DNA from: Polynucleobacter sp. MWH-Aus1W21
Lineage (GTDB): Bacteria; Pseudomonadota; Gammaproteobacteria; Burkholderiales; Burkholderiaceae
Assembly (NCBI RefSeq): GCF_018687275.1
Contig: NZ_CP061287.1
Location: forward strand, 620,001 to 684,000
Length of the DNA: 64,000 bases
Direction: 5' to 3'
Numbering within the stretch: position 1 is the first letter of the stretch; the number at the start of each line of letters is the position of its first letter. This document shows, piece by piece, positions 42,989 through 52,880 of this stretch. The position numbers and the translations under genes were made by a program. Under the pieces are notes generated by a model. The model was given only the letters and a program-made list of their open reading frames with translations. It was not told the origin of the DNA and did no database searches.

Positions 42989-43765
42989 TTAAGTGTGTTT
43001 AATTTTGTAAAGTTCTGCATCAATCTTATCTTTTAATTCAAATAGTGCCGGTACATAATTTTCAAGAAGACCATGTAGCTGGCTTTCAGCCGGGGTACTG
43101 AAATTGAGTGCGGCGTGCTTTCCATTTAAAAGTTGTATTGAAGTAGAGATCGCGGAAATTTCGGGTAACCAAGTAGCAAGACAATAACCTTTGTTTTGCA
43201 TAGATTCAATTGCCACTAGTATTTCCCGCTCTATTTGCCCCCAGTTTTTTATTTCACTATTTTTTAATTCCAAAAGCAGGGAAGCGCGACGCTTAGGGTC
43301 TAAGCTGGCAATCCAGGCCCTGCCAAGGGAAGTTCTTTCAATCGGAACTCTTTGGCCAGCAGCAACGGTTCTGAGGGCGATATTTTTGGTGTACCGAATC
43401 GATTCTAGGTAAACCATTTCATGACGATCGGCAACAGCAAGGCCAACATTGAGCTTCAATTTTTCAGAAGCTTTGCGCATCAAAGGTTCAATCAATCTGA
43501 GCTCAACCGAGCTGGTTTTATAAGCGTGTCCGAGACTTAGCACCGTGGGAGCCAAGCGGTAGGCGGACTTCTCTTTGTCATGCTCCAGAAAGCCTGATAG
43601 GACCAGGGTTTGCGTTAGACGGCTAATGGTAGATGGTGGCAGTCCGGTCCGTTCGGCAATCTCGCTATTGCCCAGCAAATTCATACCGGGCTTAAAGCAG
43701 CGCAATATCTCAATCCCACGTTCCAGGGACCGGTTGAGCTTGGGGGAGGATTTTCTTAATTCCAT
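42989..43765 (-). CDS. IclR-family transcriptional regulator (catabolic run)
   Basis: Regulator of 258 aa of the PcaR/PobR kind. HTH residues ~15-75 (SLERGIEILRCFKPG, NSEIAERTGLPPSTISRLTQTL), then the GAF-like effector domain with VGLAVADRHEMVYLES and TSLGRAWIASL. First gene of the minus-strand operon with thiolase and MFS and divergent from the Bug-led run, so it is the probable regulator of the region. Confidence 0.88.
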   Translation of the reverse strand: MELRKSSPKLNRSLERGIEILRCFKPGMNLLGNSEIAERTGLPPSTISRLTQTLVLSGFLEHDKEKSAYRLAPTVLSLGHAYKTSSVELRLIEPLMRKASEKLKLNVGLAVADRHEMVYLESIRYTKNIALRTVAAGQRVPIERTSLGRAWIASLDPKRRASLLLELKNSEIKNWGQIEREILVAIESMQNKGYCLATWLPEISAISTSIQLLNGKHAALNFSTPAESQLHGLLENYVPALFELKDKIDAELYKIKHT

Positions 43766-43822
43766 CTAGTGGAATTAAACCATAAATTTCGGGTTTGGAT
43801 GGGGGGATACTGCTTCATAAAT

Positions 43823-43846
43823 AACCTAACAACCTAACAACCTAAT
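43823..43846 (+). repeat. Three tandem 8-base repeats AACCTAAC in a divergent promoter region
   Basis: AACCTAAC occurs as two exact copies and a third with a last-base change, between the divergent IclR gene and the Bug-led run. It could be a regulator-binding array or a slippage-prone spacer. Confidence 0.6.
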
Positions 43847-43867
43847 AAGCACTATGCGGAGACAAAT

Positions 43868-44866
43868 GTGAGTCATTACACGAAAAGCGGAAAATGCGTG
43901 ATTTTTATAAGTCGACTGTTAGCTGGATTGACTGCCTGTTTAGCTAGCGCTTCAATTCTTGCAGCCTATCCCGATAAACCCATCAAGGTCATCGTACCGT
44001 TTGCTCCTGGTGGAGGAACCGATCTCGTAGCAAGAACACTAGCCGTACCAATGTCTGACTCTTTGCGTCAGCCCATCGTGATTGATAACAAGCCGGGTGG
44101 AAGCACCATTATTGGAACGGATGCCTTAGCAAAGAGCGCTCCTGATGGTTATACCTTGGTGGTGGCAACATTGGCTCATGCGGTAAACCCAAGCCTAAAA
44201 GCAAAGTTACCTTACTCACAAGATAAAGATTTTGCTCCAGTGATATTGGTTGGCGTATCTCCGAATATTGTGGTGGTCTCGTCAGATAGCCCGTATAAAA
44301 CGTTTGCAGAATTTCTTGCAGCGGCAAAAGCAAATCCAGGAAAACTATCGTATGCATCACAGGGCGGTGGAACTTCAGCCCATCTTGCGGGTGAGCTTTT
44401 TAACTCGATGGCCGGTACAAAATTAACTCACGTACCTTATAAGGGCGCAGGCCCAGCTTTGACTGATGTTATTGGTGGACAAGTAGATGTGATGTTTGCC
44501 ACGGCCTCTGCAGTTGGAAGCCTAGTGGACGCTGGCAAATTACGTGCTCTTGCTGTGACTACGCCAACACGTTCCACCACACCATCGCTGGCCAAGCTTC
44601 CTACAGTTGCGGAGAGTGGCGTGCCTGGTTATAACGCAGGCAGTTGGTATGGCTACTTCGCACCAGCTGGCACGCCACCAGATGTCATTAATAAATTAAA
44701 TGCATCTATCAAAAAAGGTGTGCAAACTCCTGCATTCAAAAGCAGGGTAGAGAGCGAGGGCCTTATGATTAAAACAGGCACTCCAGAGGATTTTGGTAAT
44801 TTCGTCAAAGCCGAAGAAATTCGCTGGCGCAAGGTTATTAAAGACGCCAACATTAGCCCAGATTAA
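43868..44866 (+). CDS. Bug-family solute-binding protein 5 (leads catabolic run)
   Basis: TctC-like receptor of 332 aa. Starts with GTG at 43868, preceded by GGAG six bases away; the ATG two bases earlier is out of frame. The signal peptide is long, with positive residues before the hydrophobic core and cleavage near ASILAAYP. PFAPGGGTDLVAR, PDGYTLVVA and HVPYKGAGPALTDVIGGQVDV are the Bug hallmarks. It opens a same-strand run to 63 kb and is followed by an enoyl-CoA hydratase gene after 22 bases. Confidence 0.9.
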   Translation: MSHYTKSGKCVIFISRLLAGLTACLASASILAAYPDKPIKVIVPFAPGGGTDLVARTLAVPMSDSLRQPIVIDNKPGGSTIIGTDALAKSAPDGYTLVVATLAHAVNPSLKAKLPYSQDKDFAPVILVGVSPNIVVVSSDSPYKTFAEFLAAAKANPGKLSYASQGGGTSAHLAGELFNSMAGTKLTHVPYKGAGPALTDVIGGQVDVMFATASAVGSLVDAGKLRALAVTTPTRSTTPSLAKLPTVAESGVPGYNAGSWYGYFAPAGTPPDVINKLNASIKKGVQTPAFKSRVESEGLMIKTGTPEDFGNFVKAEEIRWRKVIKDANISPD

Positions 44867-44888
44867 AAATTGACAACAAGGAAGTGTG

Positions 44889-45686
44889 ATGACTTTTCAA
44901 CTAATTGAGTTGACCGTTGATGACGGTATAGCAACCTTACGATTAAATCGTCCAGAAAAACGTAATGCCATGAACGACGATATGCGTTCAGAATTTATCG
45001 AAGCTCTGGAAATGATTACAGCAGATAAATCTATTCGTGCTCTGGTCTTGACTGGCAACGGTAAAGGTTTTTGTGCGGGCGGAGATATTGCCGGTATGGA
45101 AAAACGTATGAAAGCACCGGCAGGAGAGGTGGCTTATAACGGCTGGCATCGTCAACAGCGAGTGCACCATGCTGTTTCGCTATTGCACACTATGCCAAAG
45201 CCAGTGATTGCTGCCGTTAATGGCCCGGCATCTGGTTTAGGGGCTGACACCGCCTTAGCATGCGATTTCATCATCGCTTCTGATGCCGCTAATTTTACCT
45301 GGTCTTATATTAATCGCGGGATTATTCCGGATGGCGGTGGCATGTATTTCTTGCCAAGGCGCGTGGGCTTGGTAAAGGCAAAAGAATTGATCTTTTCAGG
45401 TAGAAAGGTCGATATCGATGAAGCGGCGCGCATTGGCATTGTGGATAAAGTCACCAATTCCGAATCTTTAGTTCAAGAAGCGCAGGCTTGGGCCAAGCAA
45501 ATGAGTCATGGCTCTGCCACAGCCCTAGCCTTAGGTAAAACTATCTTGAATCAAACATTTGAAACGACTGCTGCGCAAGTGTTTGCCCAAGGCAGTCAAG
45601 CTCAAGGAATTTGTTACACCAGCACGGAGCATCGTGAATCAGTATTGGCTTTTTTAGAAAAAGCTGCAGCTGCAAAAAATAAATAA
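44889..45686 (+). CDS. Enoyl-CoA hydratase/isomerase (PaaG-like)
   Basis: Crotonase-fold enzyme of 265 aa. The oxyanion-hole segments are GFCAGGDIAGM near residue 65 and GPASGLGADTALACDF near 112. The segment NRGIIPDGGGMYFLPRRVG has Asp rather than Glu at the acid position, the arrangement of PaaG-type isomerases, so an isomerase or ring-related reaction is as likely as hydration. ATG 44889 is chosen over the adjacent GTG because of AAGGAAG spacing. Confidence 0.87.
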   Translation: MTFQLIELTVDDGIATLRLNRPEKRNAMNDDMRSEFIEALEMITADKSIRALVLTGNGKGFCAGGDIAGMEKRMKAPAGEVAYNGWHRQQRVHHAVSLLHTMPKPVIAAVNGPASGLGADTALACDFIIASDAANFTWSYINRGIIPDGGGMYFLPRRVGLVKAKELIFSGRKVDIDEAARIGIVDKVTNSESLVQEAQAWAKQMSHGSATALALGKTILNQTFETTAAQVFAQGSQAQGICYTSTEHRESVLAFLEKAAAAKNK

Positions 45687-45695
45687 GGCAAAGAT

Positions 45696-47792
45696 ATGAG
45701 TGGCGCAATTCAGAAATTAATGGAGCCCCGCAGCATTGCGGTTATTGGAGCATCAACAGACCCCAAGAAAACTGCCGGCAGACCAATCGCCTATTTACAA
45801 AAGCATCATTTCAAGGGGAAGATCTATCCCATTAATCCTCGAGTAGAAGAAATTGCTGGATTGAAGTGTTACCCAGATATTGCGAGTCTTCCAGAAACAC
45901 CGGATGTTGCCATCGTGATGGTTGGAACGGACAAAGCATTGACTGCAGTTAAAGAGTTAGCTGCACTGGGAACACCTGCTGCGATTGTTTTAACCAGTGG
46001 ATTTGCTGAACATGGACCAGAAGGCTTAAAAAAACAAGAAGAGCTCATTAAAGCCGCCGGCAATATGCGGATTCTGGGGCCAAACACCATTGGTATGGTG
46101 AACATTACTGACGACATTCCCTTATCGCCAAGTAGTGCTTTGGAGATGGACGAGTTTCCCAAGGGTTCAGTCAGTGTGATTTCTCAAAGCGGTGGAATTT
46201 TGGGTTCACTCTTATCTCGTGCCACTGCTTGTGGCCTTGGTTTATCAAAACTGGTCTCCACAAGTAATGAAGCAGATCTTGGCTTGGCAGATTTTGTGGA
46301 TTATCTGGTTGATGATCCAAGCACCAAGGTAATCGTGCTCTATATAGAAAGCATTCGTCATCCGGATAAATTTCGCGCGTCAGCGCTCAGAGCTAAAAAA
46401 GCTGGCAAGCCAATTGTCGTATACAAGGTAGGTAAATCTGAAGCGGGTATTCAGGCCGCTGTCTCGCATACAGGCGCTTTAGCAGGTGCCGACAAAATGT
46501 ATGACGCGTTATTTAAGCAAACAGGAATTATTCGCGCCAATAAATTTTCAGACTTTTTGGATATCCCTGCTGCACTGTCATCCGGAAGAGTCTTAAAAGG
46601 TAAGCGCGTTGCCATCTTGACTTCCACTGGTGGCGCCGGAACCTTGGTAGCCGATAGTTTGGGTGAGTGGGGCTTTGAAACCCCGGTGCCCGATGAGAAA
46701 ACTGCAGAGCGTTTGCGAGCTCTTCAGCCTGGAGATCAGGCGGTGCTCGATCGCAACCCGATTGATGTGACTTTGGCTGGTCTTCAGCCTGACTTATTGC
46801 GTGGCGCCATTAGTGCGTTATTAGATAGCCCAACATACGATGCGTTGATCCTCATTTTGGGATCATCAAGTCTTTCTATGCCAGACCTTATGGCTGGAGC
46901 AGTACGTGATTGCATGCAAACTAGCGATAAGCCAGTGATTGCTTATGTCAGTCCACATGCACCTATCGCAGGCGCTCTCATGACAAAGCTTGGCGTCCCG
47001 TCGTTTTCACAGCCAGAGAGCTGTAGCGTTGCACTAGGCAGTATGTTGCATGCCAGCCAATTAAAAGAGTCCAGGGTGGATGAGGGTGCGAACATCAACA
47101 TTCCTGCTGGGTTAGATATCACTAGCTTGCATGGCTCGCTTAATGAGAGCGATGCAAAAAATCTATTCTCTGCTTTTGGAATTCCAGGGGTGCGCGAAGT
47201 GATTGTTGATGCGATTAATCCCAATCTTGAAGCGGCAAAGGATTTGGGTGATAGGCTGGTTGTAAAAATTCTATCGAATGAGATTCTTCATAAAACAGAG
47301 GTTGGAGGAGTTGCGCTCAATGTTTCATCTTCTGATCTGGCAAGCAAAATCAATGCGATGTCTGCAGACGTTAAATCAAAAGCTGGTGCGACGATTAAAC
47401 AGTTCTTGGTTCAAGAAATGGCGCAGGGTGGACTTGAGTTTATGGTGGGAATGCATCGCGATCCGCTAGGCACTGCTATTTTGGTGGGTATGGGCGGTGT
47501 CACCGCTGAGTTATTTAAAGACACTCATATGCGACTCATTCATCCTGGACGAGCATTTTCGGAGCAAGAGGCGCTGGAGATGCTGAAGGAGCTGAAAACC
47601 TGGCCGTTGCTTGATGGTTATCGGGGTAGAGCAAAGTGTGATGTCGCAAGCTTAGTCAAAGCGATTGTTCAGTTTTCAGGAATGGTTGCTGCTCTTGAAG
47701 ACCGCTTGCTAGAGTGCGAGATTAATCCTATCTTTGTTTTTGGCGAAGGCCGCGGAGTAAAAGCTGCTGATGGTATTGCAGTATTGAACTAA
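45696..47792 (+). CDS. NDP-forming acyl-CoA synthetase (acetate--CoA ligase family)
   Basis: Activates a carboxylic acid to its CoA thioester using ATP and giving ADP. Single 698-aa chain: CoA-binding domain (AVIGASTDPKKTAGRP) at the N-terminus, succinyl-CoA-synthetase-like flavodoxin domains with the SQSGGILGS and phospho-His AVSHTGALAGAD near residue 262, and a C-terminal ATP-grasp domain (VVKILSNEILHKTEVGGVAL). It lies 9 bases after the hydratase gene. It is one of two CoA-activating enzymes in this run; substrate unknown. Confidence 0.88.
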   Translation: MSGAIQKLMEPRSIAVIGASTDPKKTAGRPIAYLQKHHFKGKIYPINPRVEEIAGLKCYPDIASLPETPDVAIVMVGTDKALTAVKELAALGTPAAIVLTSGFAEHGPEGLKKQEELIKAAGNMRILGPNTIGMVNITDDIPLSPSSALEMDEFPKGSVSVISQSGGILGSLLSRATACGLGLSKLVSTSNEADLGLADFVDYLVDDPSTKVIVLYIESIRHPDKFRASALRAKKAGKPIVVYKVGKSEAGIQAAVSHTGALAGADKMYDALFKQTGIIRANKFSDFLDIPAALSSGRVLKGKRVAILTSTGGAGTLVADSLGEWGFETPVPDEKTAERLRALQPGDQAVLDRNPIDVTLAGLQPDLLRGAISALLDSPTYDALILILGSSSLSMPDLMAGAVRDCMQTSDKPVIAYVSPHAPIAGALMTKLGVPSFSQPESCSVALGSMLHASQLKESRVDEGANINIPAGLDITSLHGSLNESDAKNLFSAFGIPGVREVIVDAINPNLEAAKDLGDRLVVKILSNEILHKTEVGGVALNVSSSDLASKINAMSADVKSKAGATIKQFLVQEMAQGGLEFMVGMHRDPLGTAILVGMGGVTAELFKDTHMRLIHPGRAFSEQEALEMLKELKTWPLLDGYRGRAKCDVASLVKAIVQFSGMVAALEDRLLECEINPIFVFGEGRGVKAADGIAVLN

Positions 47793-47797
47793 ACAGA

Positions 47798-48616
47798 ATG
47801 CAGCTCGAGCAAATCAAGACCGTTCATCAAGTGCCCTATAGGGACGGGCACGTGTCCTGGCACGAGTTTGGTTCTGCCAATTTAGACAGCATCCCTTTAG
47901 TCTTGCTTCATGGAGGCCACGGTAGCTGGGAGCACTGGCGCAAAAATATCGAGGGATTGGCTGAGCACTTTCATATATATGTGCCAGATATGCCAGGGTT
48001 TGGAGACTCCTCATTTTTTGATAGCCAATTTCAGGTTGGAATGATTGATCCCATGATAGCGACGATCAATACCCTGATAGGTGCTAACGAGAAAATTGAT
48101 ATCGCTGGATTTTCTTTTGGTGGTTTTGTAGCGGCTCATATCGCCAACCAAAGGGCTGGTGTACGGAAGCTAGCGTTATTGGGGAGCGCGGGTCATGGCG
48201 GCCCTCGCCGCCCAAGGGGTGATTTACTTGCCTGGCAGGAGATTCATGCTAGCGGCAATAATGAAGAGTTAAATCGCGTGATGCGCGAAAACTTGTTTCA
48301 GCAAATGTTAAGTTCCTACGACAGAATTGACCCTTTAGCCGTTCGCATTCACCGAGATGCATGCGTAGCTACGCGCTTTAGAAGCAAACCCATTGCTAGA
48401 CCAGGTGGTTTGGCGGAGCAGCTGGAGATATATGTTGGCCCAACTTTATTAATTTGGGGTGAGCATGACATTACCTGCACCCCGGAATATTTACTTGAAA
48501 AATTGGTACATGGCAAACCTAATCGAACTGCAGAAATCATTCTTGATGCAGGTCATTGGGTGCAGTATGAAAAAGCTGATCAAATCAATCAATCATTAAT
48601 TGCGTGGTTCAAATAA
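47798..48616 (+). CDS. Alpha/beta hydrolase
   Basis: Cytoplasmic Ser hydrolase, 272 aa. Catalytic Ser in the elbow GFSFGG near residue 110, Asp in GEHDITC, His in AGHWVQYE near 250; LLHGGHGSWEHW supplies the oxyanion hole. Domain arrangement is like meta-cleavage product or lactone/ester hydrolases. It lies 5 bases after the acyl-CoA synthetase gene and slightly overlaps the open frame of the next gene, so is in the same operon. Confidence 0.85.
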   Translation: MQLEQIKTVHQVPYRDGHVSWHEFGSANLDSIPLVLLHGGHGSWEHWRKNIEGLAEHFHIYVPDMPGFGDSSFFDSQFQVGMIDPMIATINTLIGANEKIDIAGFSFGGFVAAHIANQRAGVRKLALLGSAGHGGPRRPRGDLLAWQEIHASGNNEELNRVMRENLFQQMLSSYDRIDPLAVRIHRDACVATRFRSKPIARPGGLAEQLEIYVGPTLLIWGEHDITCTPEYLLEKLVHGKPNRTAEIILDAGHWVQYEKADQINQSLIAWFK

Positions 48617-48624
48617 GTAAGGAC

Positions 48625-50667
48625 ATGAATACTAAAGTCACTTCTCATCTCGAGTCAGGTGTCATGGTCATCACCGTGAACAATCCGCCAATCAACGCGG
48701 GATCTATAGAAGTACGCCAAGGTCTATTGGATGCCATTACTCAGCTCGAAGAAAATTCTGAAGCGCAGGCTGCAGTCATTATTGGTTCAGGTACTACATT
48801 TATTGCGGGATCTGATATCAAAGAATTTTCATTGCCTCTAGCGGAGCCACATCTGCCACAGGTAATTGCCGCTATTGAAAATTGCTCTAAGCCGGTTGTT
48901 TGTGCCATTCATGGGACTGCTTTGGGTGGTGGCTTTGAGCTTGCTTTGGGTTGTGATGCACGTATCGCCCAAGAAGGAGCGGTAGTTGGTTTGCCAGAAG
49001 TTACCTTGGGGATTATTCCTGGCGCTGGCGGTACTCAACGTTTACCAAGGCTGATTGGTATTGAGAAATCTATAGAGCTTATCTGTGGCGCTACTCGTAT
49101 TAAGGCTGATGAAGCTTTAAAGCTGGGCATTGTTAGTAAAGTTGTCCGCGAGGATTTATTAGGTCACGCTATCATCTTGGCAAAAGAGCTTGGTGGCAAA
49201 AAATCACGAGTCCGTGATCTGGTGACGCCAGGTACAGAGGGTGAACATATTGAAGTCGCTGCTCAAAAAGCTTTAAAGGCAGGTAAAAGTCGCCCACAAA
49301 TCAAAATGGCAATTGAGATGATCCTCAATGCAATGACAATGCCAATTGATCATGGCCTCTCAAAAGAGCGTGAAGTTTTTCAAGGACTTCGAACCTCTAC
49401 TGAGGCAAAGGCTTTGCGCCATCAATTTTTTGCTGAGCGTAAATTATTTAAGGCCTTGAGTCTAAATAGCGCTCAAGCAAAAACCTTAGAGCGTGTTGCG
49501 GTGATTGGCGCTGGCACGATGGGGTCTGGCATAGCAATCGCCTGTCTATCTGCCGGCTACTCAGTGCATTTGCTGGATCAAAGCGCAACTTCATTGGCAA
49601 ATGGTGTGAAGAAGATTGAAGACTTTTATAGCTCTCGCCTGATAAATGGCAAGATGAGCGCCGAGAAGGTAGCTGCAGCTTTGGGACGCTTTACACATTC
49701 TTCACAATGGACTGATATTGCCTCTGCTGACTTAATTATTGAAGCAGTCTTTGAGGATATGGAAGTAAAGCATGCGGTCTTCAAGCAAATTGATGAGCAT
49801 GCAAAAGCAGATGCATTACTAGCAACCAACACTTCTTACTTAGATATCGAGGCTATTGCCGCTAAAACCCGTAATCCTGCGCGCTTATTTGGCCTGCATT
49901 TCTTTAGTCCGGCCAACATCATGAAGTTGATGGAAATTATTCGCCTAAGAGACACATCAGATGCTGTGATCGCTACAGGTTTATTGTTTGCAAAGCGTTT
50001 AGGTAAAACCCCGGTAATTAGCGCTAATGCATTTGGCTTTATTGGCAACCGAATTTATGCAGCTTACCGTCGCCAATGCGAGTTCATGATGGAGGAGGGT
50101 GCTTATCCAGAGCAGATAGATAAAGCGCTCGAGGAATTTGGATTTGCTATGGGTCCTTTTGCGGTTGCAGACATGTCTGGCCTAGATATTGCTTGGGCGA
50201 TGCGTAAGAGCCAGGCGGCAAACAGAGACCCAGCAGATCGGTATGTAAGTATTCCAGACTCCTTGTGTTTGGCAGGGCGCTTTGGCCGAAAGACTGGGTC
50301 TGGTTACTATGCTTATGATGTTGCTGGAAAACGCACAATAGATCCCTGGGTGCACCAAGTGATCGATGAAGCAAGCGTAGCCAAGAATATTGTGAGAAGA
50401 GACTTTTCCTCCCAAGAAATAGTAGACCGCGTACTACTCACCATGGTGAATGAAGTGGCTCACTTAGTATCCGAGAGGGTGGTTGGCGATGCCACTGATT
50501 GTGATATTGCTCTAGTCAATGGATATGGGTTCCCACGCTGGCAGGGCGGCCCTGTATTTATGGCTCGTGAGATGGGTCTGGAAAAGTTAAATGCTGCAAT
50601 CGATACTATTGAGAAGCAAAGTGGCTCAGGCTTTAAACGCGCCAATCTGAATGTCTTGTTTGAATAG
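48625..50667 (+). CDS. Bifunctional enoyl-CoA hydratase / 3-hydroxyacyl-CoA dehydrogenase (FadB-like)
   Basis: Two-step beta-oxidation enzyme of 680 aa. Residues ~1-190 are a crotonase domain with FIAGSDIKEF and GTALGGGFELALGCDARI, and with the classical Glu in GLPEVTLGIIPGAGGTQR. Residues ~290-470 are the NAD-binding fold with VIGAGTMGSGIAIA; the active-site His is in FGLHFFSPANIMKLMEI. A C-terminal dimer domain follows. ATG 48625 sits behind AAGGAC; a GTG 21 bases earlier overlaps the hydrolase gene. It catalyses hydration and oxidation of the enoyl-CoA. Confidence 0.9.
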   Translation: MNTKVTSHLESGVMVITVNNPPINAGSIEVRQGLLDAITQLEENSEAQAAVIIGSGTTFIAGSDIKEFSLPLAEPHLPQVIAAIENCSKPVVCAIHGTALGGGFELALGCDARIAQEGAVVGLPEVTLGIIPGAGGTQRLPRLIGIEKSIELICGATRIKADEALKLGIVSKVVREDLLGHAIILAKELGGKKSRVRDLVTPGTEGEHIEVAAQKALKAGKSRPQIKMAIEMILNAMTMPIDHGLSKEREVFQGLRTSTEAKALRHQFFAERKLFKALSLNSAQAKTLERVAVIGAGTMGSGIAIACLSAGYSVHLLDQSATSLANGVKKIEDFYSSRLINGKMSAEKVAAALGRFTHSSQWTDIASADLIIEAVFEDMEVKHAVFKQIDEHAKADALLATNTSYLDIEAIAAKTRNPARLFGLHFFSPANIMKLMEIIRLRDTSDAVIATGLLFAKRLGKTPVISANAFGFIGNRIYAAYRRQCEFMMEEGAYPEQIDKALEEFGFAMGPFAVADMSGLDIAWAMRKSQAANRDPADRYVSIPDSLCLAGRFGRKTGSGYYAYDVAGKRTIDPWVHQVIDEASVAKNIVRRDFSSQEIVDRVLLTMVNEVAHLVSERVVGDATDCDIALVNGYGFPRWQGGPVFMAREMGLEKLNAAIDTIEKQSGSGFKRANLNVLFE

Positions 50668-50687
50668 AAGAAAGACTGGGAAACTAA

Positions 50688-51638
50688 ATGCATATTGTTA
50701 TTTCTGACGACTATCAAGATAGCATCCGCCAGCTTAGTTGCTTTGAGAAGACAAAAAACCACACCGTAAAGATCTATAACGATACGGTTACTGGTGTAGA
50801 CGCTCTGGCAGAGCGCTTCAAAGATGCTGAAGCCATTGTGCTTATCCGCGAAAGAACGGTCATTGACAAAGCGTTGTTGGATCGCTTGCCAAAACTCAAG
50901 GTGATCTCGCAAACAGGAAAGATGGCTTCGCATGTTGATTTGGAAGCCTGTAAAGCAAAAGGCATCGTGGTGATGGATGGCCGCGGCTCTGGCGCCGCAA
51001 CCGCTGAACTCAATATGCTCCTAATTTTGGCTGCATTACGAAAATTCGTTGATGAGGTGAATAGATTAAAAGGTGGTCAGTGGCAGGGCTTTGTAGGTAG
51101 CCAGCTGTCAGGTAAGGTGTTAGGTGTTTATGGATTTGGCCGGATCGGCAAGCAAGTCTGTGAGCTCGGCAAAGCCTTTGGTGCAAAGCCTTTGGTATGG
51201 GGTCGTGATTCAAGTGTAGAAAAAGCAAAGCAGGCTGGTTATGACGTTGCATCTACTAAGGAAGAATTTTTCCGCAATAGCGACATCGTTTGCCTTCAAC
51301 TTAGGTTGAACGATCAGACTCGCGGAATTGTGAAAGCATCCGATTTGGCGATGATGAAACCAACATCCTTATTAGTAAATGCTAGTCGTGCTGAATTGAT
51401 CGAAGAAGGCGCCTTAGAAAAAGCCCTGCAACTAGGTAAGCCTGGGTATGGTGCAGTTGATACCTATGAGTCTGAGCCGATCTTAGGTGCAGATCATCCG
51501 CTATTGCATCTCTCAAATTGTTTATGCACACCCCATATTGGATTTGTAGAGCAAGATAACTACGAAGCGTATTTTGGAATCGCCTTTGACAACATTAATG
51601 CTTATGCTGCTGGCTCACCACAAAATGTAGTGGTCTAG
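50688..51638 (+). CDS. D-2-hydroxyacid dehydrogenase family protein (first of two)
   Basis: NAD(P)-dependent oxidoreductase of 316 aa. The Rossmann motif GVYGFGRIGKQV lies near residue 150, substrate Arg in VNASRAELI near 235, Glu in DTYESEPI and catalytic His in TPHIGFVE near 287. Likely interconverts a 2-keto acid and a D-2-hydroxy acid in the catabolic run. Located 20 bases after the FadB-like gene. Confidence 0.88.
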   Translation: MHIVISDDYQDSIRQLSCFEKTKNHTVKIYNDTVTGVDALAERFKDAEAIVLIRERTVIDKALLDRLPKLKVISQTGKMASHVDLEACKAKGIVVMDGRGSGAATAELNMLLILAALRKFVDEVNRLKGGQWQGFVGSQLSGKVLGVYGFGRIGKQVCELGKAFGAKPLVWGRDSSVEKAKQAGYDVASTKEEFFRNSDIVCLQLRLNDQTRGIVKASDLAMMKPTSLLVNASRAELIEEGALEKALQLGKPGYGAVDTYESEPILGADHPLLHLSNCLCTPHIGFVEQDNYEAYFGIAFDNINAYAAGSPQNVVV

Positions 51639-51679
51639 ATCAACAAAGAAAAACAGAAATAGAAAAATAGGAACGAGAT

Positions 51680-52825
51680 ATGGACTTTCATTTAAATAGC
51701 GAGCAAAAAGCCTTTGCGGAGGCTGTGTCAAAGTTTGCTGAGAAAGAATTAGCTCCGGGCGCATTGGAGCGGGCACATAGTCCAGAGTATCCCTGGGCGA
51801 TTGCACAGAAGATTAGCGAGCAAGGTTTACTAGGTATCGCTTTTCCTGAAAAGGATGGCGGTATGGGCGGTACATTAATGGATGCTGTAATCGCTATTCA
51901 GGAAGTGGCTTTGCATTGCCCTAAATCAGCAGATGTTGTGCAGGCGGGTAATTTTGGCGCCATTAGAACTTTCGTTGAATACGCTAGCGAAGAACAAAAG
52001 GAAAAATATTTACCCGACTTGCTTGCGGGCAAAAAAATCCTAGGTTTGGGGATGAGCGAGCCAGGAGCCGGTTCTGCAGTAACGGAATTGGCCACCTCTG
52101 CAAAGAAAGTAGACGGTGGCTACCTTATTAATGGTTCTAAAGTTTTCTCTACCCACAGCCCTGAAGCGGGATTATTTTTGGTTTATGTCCGTTTTGGTCC
52201 TGGCTTAGATGGCATTGGCTCAGTATTGGTAGAGCGAGGCGCACCGGGCTTGACGATTGGACAGCCTAATAGCTTTATGAGTGGGGAAGAGTGGTCGCAG
52301 CTGTATTTCGAGGATTGTTTTGTATCGGATGCTGGGTTGCTCTTGGGACCAGGTGGATTTAAAAAACAAATTAGTGGATTTAACGTCGAGCGCATTGGAA
52401 ATTCTTCACGCGCGCTTGCCTTAGGTCGATATGCATTTAATAAAGCCAAGGAATATGCTTCTGTGCGCGAACAGTTTGGTAAACAGATTTGCGAATTTCA
52501 GGGTATCCAGTGGAAGTTTGCGGAGATGGCCGTCAAACTGGATGCAGCGCAGCTGATGCTTTACAGGGCTGCGGTAAATGCAGAAGGCGGCTTACCATCG
52601 GCGTATGAAACAACAGCCGCTAAGCTCATTTGCAACAACACTGGGTTTGAGGTAGCTAACGAGGCTCTACAAATTATGGGTGCTACCGGCTATAGTCAAG
52701 AAACCCTAGTGGAGTACTGTGTCAGGCGAACCCGTGGCTGGATGATTGCTGGCGGATCGATCGAAATACTAAAAAATCGCATTGCGGAAGAGGTATTTGA
52801 CAGGCGCTTTAATCAAAGGGCATAG
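51680..52825 (+). CDS. Acyl-CoA dehydrogenase
   Basis: FAD-dependent desaturase of an acyl-CoA, 381 aa. The FAD/substrate segment is LGMSEPGAGSAVTELAT near residue 118 and the C-terminal helix region is WMIAGGSIEILKNRIAEEVF. Glu is not at the MCAD-type catalytic place there, as in several other acyl-CoA dehydrogenase subfamilies where the base lies elsewhere. It begins after an A-rich spacer of about 40 bases and precedes the next Bug gene. Confidence 0.9.
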   Translation: MDFHLNSEQKAFAEAVSKFAEKELAPGALERAHSPEYPWAIAQKISEQGLLGIAFPEKDGGMGGTLMDAVIAIQEVALHCPKSADVVQAGNFGAIRTFVEYASEEQKEKYLPDLLAGKKILGLGMSEPGAGSAVTELATSAKKVDGGYLINGSKVFSTHSPEAGLFLVYVRFGPGLDGIGSVLVERGAPGLTIGQPNSFMSGEEWSQLYFEDCFVSDAGLLLGPGGFKKQISGFNVERIGNSSRALALGRYAFNKAKEYASVREQFGKQICEFQGIQWKFAEMAVKLDAAQLMLYRAAVNAEGGLPSAYETTAAKLICNNTGFEVANEALQIMGATGYSQETLVEYCVRRTRGWMIAGGSIEILKNRIAEEVFDRRFNQRA

Positions 52826-52880
52826 TAGGGTATTAGCACTTGCATTAACTAAACTAAAAATAAACCAAGAGACAAACAAC

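Noticed and set aside
43823..43846. Tandem AACCTAAC units as a CRISPR array or phage attachment site
   Set aside because: Units of 8 bases without spacers are not CRISPR, and no integrase or cas gene is present.
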